DNA of 64,000 nt from Allacma fusca (Eukaryota; Arthropoda; Collembola; Symphypleona; Sminthuridae), in assembly GCA_947179485.1 (NCBI GenBank), contig OX359245.1, positions 3,701,001-3,765,000 on the forward strand, read 5' to 3'. The notes below the pieces were generated by a model. It was not told where the DNA came from, searched no databases, and worked only from the letters and a program-made list of their open reading frames with translations. Each line of letters begins with the position of its first letter. The stretch's first letter is position 1. Shown here piece by piece: positions 58,766-64,000 of the stretch. Both the position numbers and the translations under genes were made by a program.

Positions 58766-59555
58766 TTATAGAAGTATACCCGTGAGATATTTATAAGGAA
58801 ATACTCCAAAACTACTGGAAGAAACGATCAGAGAAGAGACTGTGAAGATCATAAATGGTTGCAGATTCAGAGCACCAGCATCCGGGTCGATGGTGGTGGA
58901 TGTGGTTTTCATTACTCTTGGGTCGTGCTCTTCTATACTGTTGATGTTACACATGTGTTTGTCCTGATCTGGGTCGCAGGTGCAAGTCATAATGTGGCTC
59001 GTGTCATTTAGGACATATGTGATGACTACGTTGTCCTTCACACATTGGACCTCTATTCCTTTGGGGCTCGGAGCGGGAGCACATCCCCTCTTCACGAGAG
59101 GTCCTCGAGTTTGGGAGTAACAAGTGGAACACTCTTCATACTCGGTGTCGTTCAACTCATAGCCGTTGCCAATCTGTGCATTATATATCGAGGGTCGATC
59201 GCAGGATCCGAAATTGTAATGAATGGTTTCATTTGCGGCAGCATCCGGGTCCATATTCTTTTCACATTTAATGCAAACTCCTAATAACCAGCAAAACTGG
59301 GTGCGTATAATTATTGCCGTTCATAAAAAATTCCATGAAACAGTATTTATATGTTGGGACTTTTTTCAGTATTTTGTTTGAACTAATTAAAAAATGGTTA
59401 GTGGATATAAATATGTTCTTTTGCGTTCCCCACAGAAGCTGACCTTTTTCACCGACGGGTTTGACGGAGTCTACTAACTGAATGCAGTTATTGATAACCA
59501 GTGACAGAAAAATCAATGTCAATACCAGAATCTTCTCATTCTCCATCGTTGTCAT
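58766..59555 (-). CDS. Ly6/uPAR-type GPI-anchored protein, 208 aa (array copy 3)
   Basis: Exons 59444-59555 and 58766-59280, identical in product to the other two. Segment A here ends at 61262 and joins unique sequence, so this copy has the ancestral upstream neighbourhood of the gene, while copy 1 has the ancestral downstream side. Confidence 0.78.
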
Positions 59556-61032
59556 TATAATGTCCGGAGGAAATTTATCATTTATTTTATTCCTTTGGAG
59601 AAAATAATCCGTCCACTTAATCTATGTGTAAATTGGCCAGTACACACAAAAATTCCAAATTTTGAGGGTAAGCGAGAATTATTCATACAATTTAATAATC
59701 GAGGGACTGTAGTAGGATCGTGGGACGTATGCTTGTATTTTTGTATTTGTAGGGATTTCAAAAATCCTTGTTACTAAAAGCTTCTTCGTAGTATCGTAGT
59801 GTAGTAGTAGTTACATAGTTAGTGTTAGTAGTAGTGATTAGTGATGGTTGCCGGCCTTGAACCATAATGAAGCAGAGCGTTTCATTTTTTTCTTTCATTT
59901 TTTTACGCAAAAAAATTCTTTAAAATAAAAAAAAAACATTTTTTCTATTATTTAAAATTTCTTTTGTGTTGATTTGGACAGAATAAAATTAAGTTGAACA
60001 TTATTTTTTGGTAACTATAACTTAAGCTTTTCAGAATACAAAAAAGATATAAATGTAAAAAATATAGAGCAGAAATACCTCATTGCTAAACAATTTATAC
60101 ATGCATTTTGGAATTTTTACGGTTAATTCGAATAAATTACCACTTGATTATTATGTATACGCCTTTGAATATTTAGTACTGTGTGGTTAATGTGATCAGT
60201 TATCTTCTTTTACCCAACACTATTAATTTTCTAACTGTGGGTAAATCGTCCATTAGTACATACCAGACATTGAATGAATTAAAATTATGTATAGCTGTCT
60301 TGCATTGCTAGCGTTCTGGATGATGCAAAATTTTGTACCCTTTCATGGTCAAAAATCAAGTAATGTAATAATCAAGAACCTATAAGTATGTTTACATTTT
60401 TTGAAAATAATATCAATTTTTGTAAGCCATGTTTGAATGTTCCACGTCCACCTGAACAAAATCTCCGCAAATAGCCTACACTTACTTGCATATACTTGAC
60501 TGGCTCATTTAACCGTAGTAATAATTAGCCCACTCGATTTTTAAAATACAAATAATTCGTCACTGGTGCTCGACTTTAGCGAAAGAGTCGCTGTCATGAA
60601 TATATTGAAATTACACTAGAAGACTGAAAATAGTTACAGCCTTTCGTGCAACAATACTGGCGTCATAATGTCGAAGCGTCTTTTCCTAGAATCAAAGCGT
60701 TCATCTAAAAAAAAATTTGACCAGGTCTAATAATTGTTGTAAAGTTGTCGAGCATATTGCTTAACAAACACAATTTCAAAGCAAGGCTGGCTGATAAACA
60801 TTTGGTCAGCTTAATTAGTTTAAAAATTACCATTTGAAACGCACCCTGTATAGCCTTTATTTATTACAACCTTTAATTATTGTAAAAAACATAACATCAG
60901 ATTAATTTAAAAATAATTCTGAAATTTATTTTTTGTCAACCAACCTACAGGCAACCTAACAAAATTTAAAATACTCCTGATACGACGTTGCCCCAAATTT
61001 GTCCTAAATATCCTAACATAATTCGGATGAGC

Positions 61033-61221
61033 TTATTTTTGTAGATGCTGGTTTATAAACCTCCTCATGTCAGTTTCCACACGATTTTTGTTTATTCTAA
61101 CAACAGAAAAAGCCTGCTCATTCCCATAATATACTAATTTTATATACGATGAAACATCCAAGTCAAATTCTTGAAATAAAATCTTCCCCAAATTCTTGTA
61201 TAGAACCTGATAACAATGCAA
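61033..61221 (-). pseudogene. Possible hAT transposase fragment (copy 3)
   Basis: Identical to 48629-48817. It ends 41 bp before the array boundary. Confidence 0.28.
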
Positions 61222-61262
61222 AATGCAATTTACTTAAACATTAAATCCAATAATTTAATGTT

Positions 61263-61788
61263 TGCAGACACAGTCGCAGTTATCCATATAATCATATTGT
61301 ATTTATTTATTCACTAAATCGTTGTTTCACGGAAGATAACACATTTCAATTCATATGCACCTCCATAACTGTATTAATTATCACCTCCATATATATATCC
61401 TATAATATTTCATTTTTGCATTGATTCGTATTTTTTTTATATATATAATCATTAATAACTTTCAAAAGGGCTCGAGTGCATTGTAACGCTTGCATTATTG
61501 TTACGCATATATTATATAATAATAATAATTCTATATTGATCTCCAATATACCGATAATATCTCTATGACATTGATTATATACGTATAACGTGGGGGTAAT
61601 TATTATAGATTTCTACAGATTGAGGAATAAAATACAAAGGAATATATATATATGCATGCGTAAAATATATAACAACTATTACAGTGACTCGGTGACTCGA
61701 CTGGGAAAAATAATAATTGCAAGAACAAAAAAAAATTGTGAACAAGTACATCATAGTGACAAAATGAGAATGACTTATTATTGTTTCT
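61263..61788. other. Gene-free AT-rich stretch right of the array
   Basis: No coding frame was supported. It holds TA-rich runs (61430-61450, 61505-61530) and probably contains the 3' untranslated region of the minus-strand gene that ends at 61810. Confidence 0.5.
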
Positions 61789-61808
61789 TCTCTCTCTCTC
61801 TCTCTCTC
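61789..61808 (+). repeat. (TC)10 microsatellite in the 3' UTR
   Basis: Ten TC dinucleotides end one base before the stop codon region of the minus-strand gene, so in the mRNA they form a GA tract just after the stop. Confidence 0.9.
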
Positions 61809-61809
61809 T

Positions 61810-62910
61810 TTAGGACATTTTCCTAAAAGTGATTTCAGAAGTATGACGAGATGTGGAGTAAATAGAGTCCCTGCCTCTACTGAAGGTCCCAGCGGGGGGA
61901 CTATTTTTCCCCCAAGCTCCATGATTGTTGACGAGGACCGGTGTCTTGTAGAACTGTTGAGTGTTCCAAGTATCTGCAGGTTTGTTGTTGTTGTTGGAGT
62001 TGTTGCTATTATTATTGGTGTTATTGCTACTGCTAATATTACTACTTCGAACTGCATCCCTAGGGATGGAGTACCCGGCAGAGATGACCGTTCCTCTGGA
62101 GTAAGTCCCATTGGATTTCCAAGGGTTCTTGACAAAATCATGGAGGGTCATGGAGGGGCCGGTACACATCCCGGCGGATGGAGGACGCTCACTCCGTCCC
62201 TCCACGACAGCAATGGAAGCTCTTGAAGATTTCTTGGATGAGATGGGCAGAGGGATATGGACCTCATTGTAGAATTGATCTTGAGCCTCTTCATAGTCAT
62301 CGTCCTCCTCGGCCAGTCCATGATGGTCCAAGCGGGGAGCATACTTGTGATGATGATGGTGGACACTGTCAATCTTACTGTTGCTCGGCGTCAACTTAAG
62401 TGACATTCGTCCAAGGTTGGATTTCTTGAAAGTATTGTTGCTGTTGAATAAGTTTTGGGATTGTTGGGGGAGCTTCTGCTGCAGATCATGATTACTCGAG
62501 GATGACATTGACGAGGAGGATGATCCTTTCATATCGGAGGAGGAGTGACTCGACTGACTACTTTTATTCGTGGACTTGGACTTGGTGGAACTGTTTGGGG
62601 AGACATCGGCGGAGGAATTGTGGGGTCCAGACTCGGCTGTGGAGGAAGCCTTGCTCAAGGTGGACATGTGGGACTGGAGTGTGGTCATTGCGGAGGATCC
62701 ATTCGGAATGTGATGGTTTCGGAGGGCCCGGCGTCGCTCCTTACTCATGTAGATACATTCCTGGAGGAGGGTGTACCATTGCTCCAGAGCTTCGTAAGTG
62801 TCACTGAGGGTCCGCAGTAATAGACGAGATTCTTGCGGGAGAAGAACGGCTATTATCGGACCACTTTTCCGGGATTCCCACTCAATTGTCTCCACATCGG
62901 CGAGGCGTAA
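61810..62910 (-). CDS. Last coding exon of a large low-complexity protein with a PH-like end (partial gene)
   Basis: An acceptor (TTTTTACAG) opens a 366-codon frame that ends in TAA next to the TC microsatellite. The first about 65 residues look like the end of a pleckstrin-homology-type domain: IIAVLLPQESRLLLRT, then a helix with SDTYEALEQWYTLLQEC and KERRRALRNH. The remainder is disordered and Ser/Asn/His-rich (SSSSSMSSSSNHD, HHHHH, NNTNNNSNNSNNNN). It contains an acidic EEDDDYEEAQDQFYNEV and a tail with repeated Tyr-Ser-Arg/Ser-Arg-Gly motifs (GTYSRGTVIS, GTFSRGRDSIYSTSRH). Such tails occur in signalling adaptors and exchange factors, but the gene was not identified. Upstream exons were not found before 64000, so the gene probably continues outside the window. 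Confidence 0.7.
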   Translation of the reverse strand, partial: LRLADVETIEWESRKSGPIIAVLLPQESRLLLRTLSDTYEALEQWYTLLQECIYMSKERRRALRNHHIPNGSSAMTTLQSHMSTLSKASSTAESGPHNSSADVSPNSSTKSKSTNKSSQSSHSSSDMKGSSSSSMSSSSNHDLQQKLPQQSQNLFNSNNTFKKSNLGRMSLKLTPSNSKIDSVHHHHHKYAPRLDHHGLAEEDDDYEEAQDQFYNEVHIPLPISSKKSSRASIAVVEGRSERPPSAGMCTGPSMTLHDFVKNPWKSNGTYSRGTVISAGYSIPRDAVRSSNISSSNNTNNNSNNSNNNNKPADTWNTQQFYKTPVLVNNHGAWGKNSPPAGTFSRGRDSIYSTSRHTSEITFRKMS

Positions 62911-64000
62911 CTGTAAAAATGAAACAAAAAAACAGTCAATTACCATTTCCTTTTCTACTTCCCTTCATAACCATCATCAGCTTTAGATCTGTCCCTTATC
63001 AATTACTAAATAAAAAAGCTCCATGACTATACTCGGTCTCTCAAACTACTCCCACCGATGCGGAATTTGTATCGGAACCGCTACGCCGATGCATTTTGCA
63101 ACATCTCTTATCCTAATTTCCAATTAGCTCCCAATTATAAATTTCTGCATCGGAATTCTTCTCATACATGCACATGTCTGTAAAACTTTGTATCCCCTAT
63201 CCGTAATAGACCTCCCTCGAAATTCTTATTCAACAGAACAGTCCGTACTCATACTTTCAAACCATACGCCGGGAGCACTTGGAAAAAAGATTCTCTTTTC
63301 ATACAAAACACATTTTTTTTAACGAAAGCCCTCTAATAAAATTACAATTCCGTCAATGCAGGGCTAATTTGCATCAAATAGAAATAAAATTACAACTAAC
63401 AATAAAGGAACAGATTTGAAAGTAACCACACAAGATTAAACTACAAGCTCTTGAAAGAACCGCAAAAGAAATTAAATATGTTAATAGCGGAAGTGTCCGT
63501 CCCCTGTAAAAATACCTCTTCGCATATATATAGCGTTGATTACATAAACATTTATTTCAGGTTCAGAGTTGTGCCCACATCGCCCTCATATACATATCTA
63601 CATACATATGTATATATGTAGGTATCCATCAAAAATATATAAGTTACCCATGATAATTTTTACCATATCACAAAGGCATTGAAAGTATGAATGAAAGTTA
63701 TTTAAGCTGTTAGCACTTCCCTTCCGAAAAATAAAAAATAAAAATAAATAAAGGCATTAAATATATCCCTATCTATATAGAAAATCTATACGTGTGAGAA
63801 TATAAAATGACCACACTAGTTCAAAACTACAATAGTTTACAAGATGAGAGCTCATACACAAACAAAGGATGGAAATGAAGCTCAAACTCTATACAGAATA
63901 ACAATGAGGGAGACTCAACCTTGTAGCCTCGAGCTCAATTCAAAGAGTCAACAACAAGGTAATCAAAAGCTCAAAATTAATTATGCATACGCACATAACC
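62911..64000. other. Intron or upstream region of the partial gene
   Basis: No further exon could be supported on the minus strand. It contains a TACATA/TATGTA simple-repeat patch at 63585-63625 and AT-rich sequence. Confidence 0.45.

Larger units (their letters stand above)
46110..61262. repeat. Tandem array A-B-A-B-A (two full 6,202-bp units plus a partial third)
   Basis: Units start GGGATCCCCTTGACATTGG at 46110, 52312 and 58514. Each full unit is A (2,749 bp, Ly6-type gene plus old repeats) followed by B (3,453 bp, Penelope-like element). The third unit contains only A, ending at TTTAATGTT (61262), where it joins unrelated sequence (TGCAGACACAG). Only one difference between copies was noticed (A at 47785, G at 53987), so copying was very recent, or an assembly artefact is involved. 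The ancestral locus must have been left flank-A-right flank without B. Confidence 0.92.

Noticed and set aside
46110..61262. Reading the A segments as true LTRs of a retrovirus-like element
   Set aside because: A lacks TG...CA ends, contains a spliced cellular gene and old repeats, and B encodes a Penelope-like polymerase without protease, RNase H or integrase.
62148..62820. Several 70-100-codon frames on both strands around the serine-rich exon
   Set aside because: They are shadows of the biased codons in the minus-strand exon 61810-62910.

Overview
This is animal nuclear DNA, very probably from an arthropod. The protein genes are split by short GT-AG introns, one encodes an RR-2 chitin-binding cuticle protein, and the spaces between genes are AT-rich and full of transposon debris. 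My best guess is a crustacean, perhaps a parasitic copepod, but nothing here proves the species. All exon structures were read by eye from open frames, splice sites and phase. Those of the kinase, dynein, cuticle, Ly6-like and glycine/asparagine-rich genes close in frame from start to stop.

Layout. 1-7.5 kb: AT-rich DNA, then a 6.2 kb foldback element with 2.4-3.0 kb inverted arms made largely of 156-bp tandem units, bounded by a perfect 9-bp target duplication. 8.7-13.2 kb (+): an I-kappa-B kinase gene in 11 exons whose last intron contains a MITE. 14.8-15.7 kb (-): a small RR-2 cuticle protein gene. 18.7-35.4 kb (-): a complete outer-arm beta-type axonemal dynein heavy chain in 21 exons (4,493 codons, the full length of the DNAH9/11/17 class). 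40.7-42.2 kb (-): an intronless secreted subtilisin-like protease. 42.4-44.7 kb: nested and side-by-side non-autonomous DNA transposons, three with identifiable target duplications. 45.0-45.7 kb (-): a small secreted glycine/asparagine-rich protein.

46.1-61.3 kb is the most unusual region. A 2,749-bp segment A, carrying a Ly6/uPAR-type GPI-anchored protein gene, alternates with a 3,453-bp segment B in the order A-B-A-B-A, with almost no divergence between copies. B is a Penelope-like retroelement without a C-terminal endonuclease. Its upstream ORF and its reverse transcriptase ORF share one reading frame and are separated by a single TGA. The frame after that TGA has no AUG until deep inside the reverse transcriptase, so recoding or readthrough is the simplest way to express it. 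61.8-62.9 kb (-) is the last coding exon of a gene that continues beyond the window.

The host genes are unrelated in function (immune signalling, cuticle, cilium, secreted protease, surface glycoprotein) and do not form a pathway. What links the window is repeated invasion by mobile DNA of several classes.
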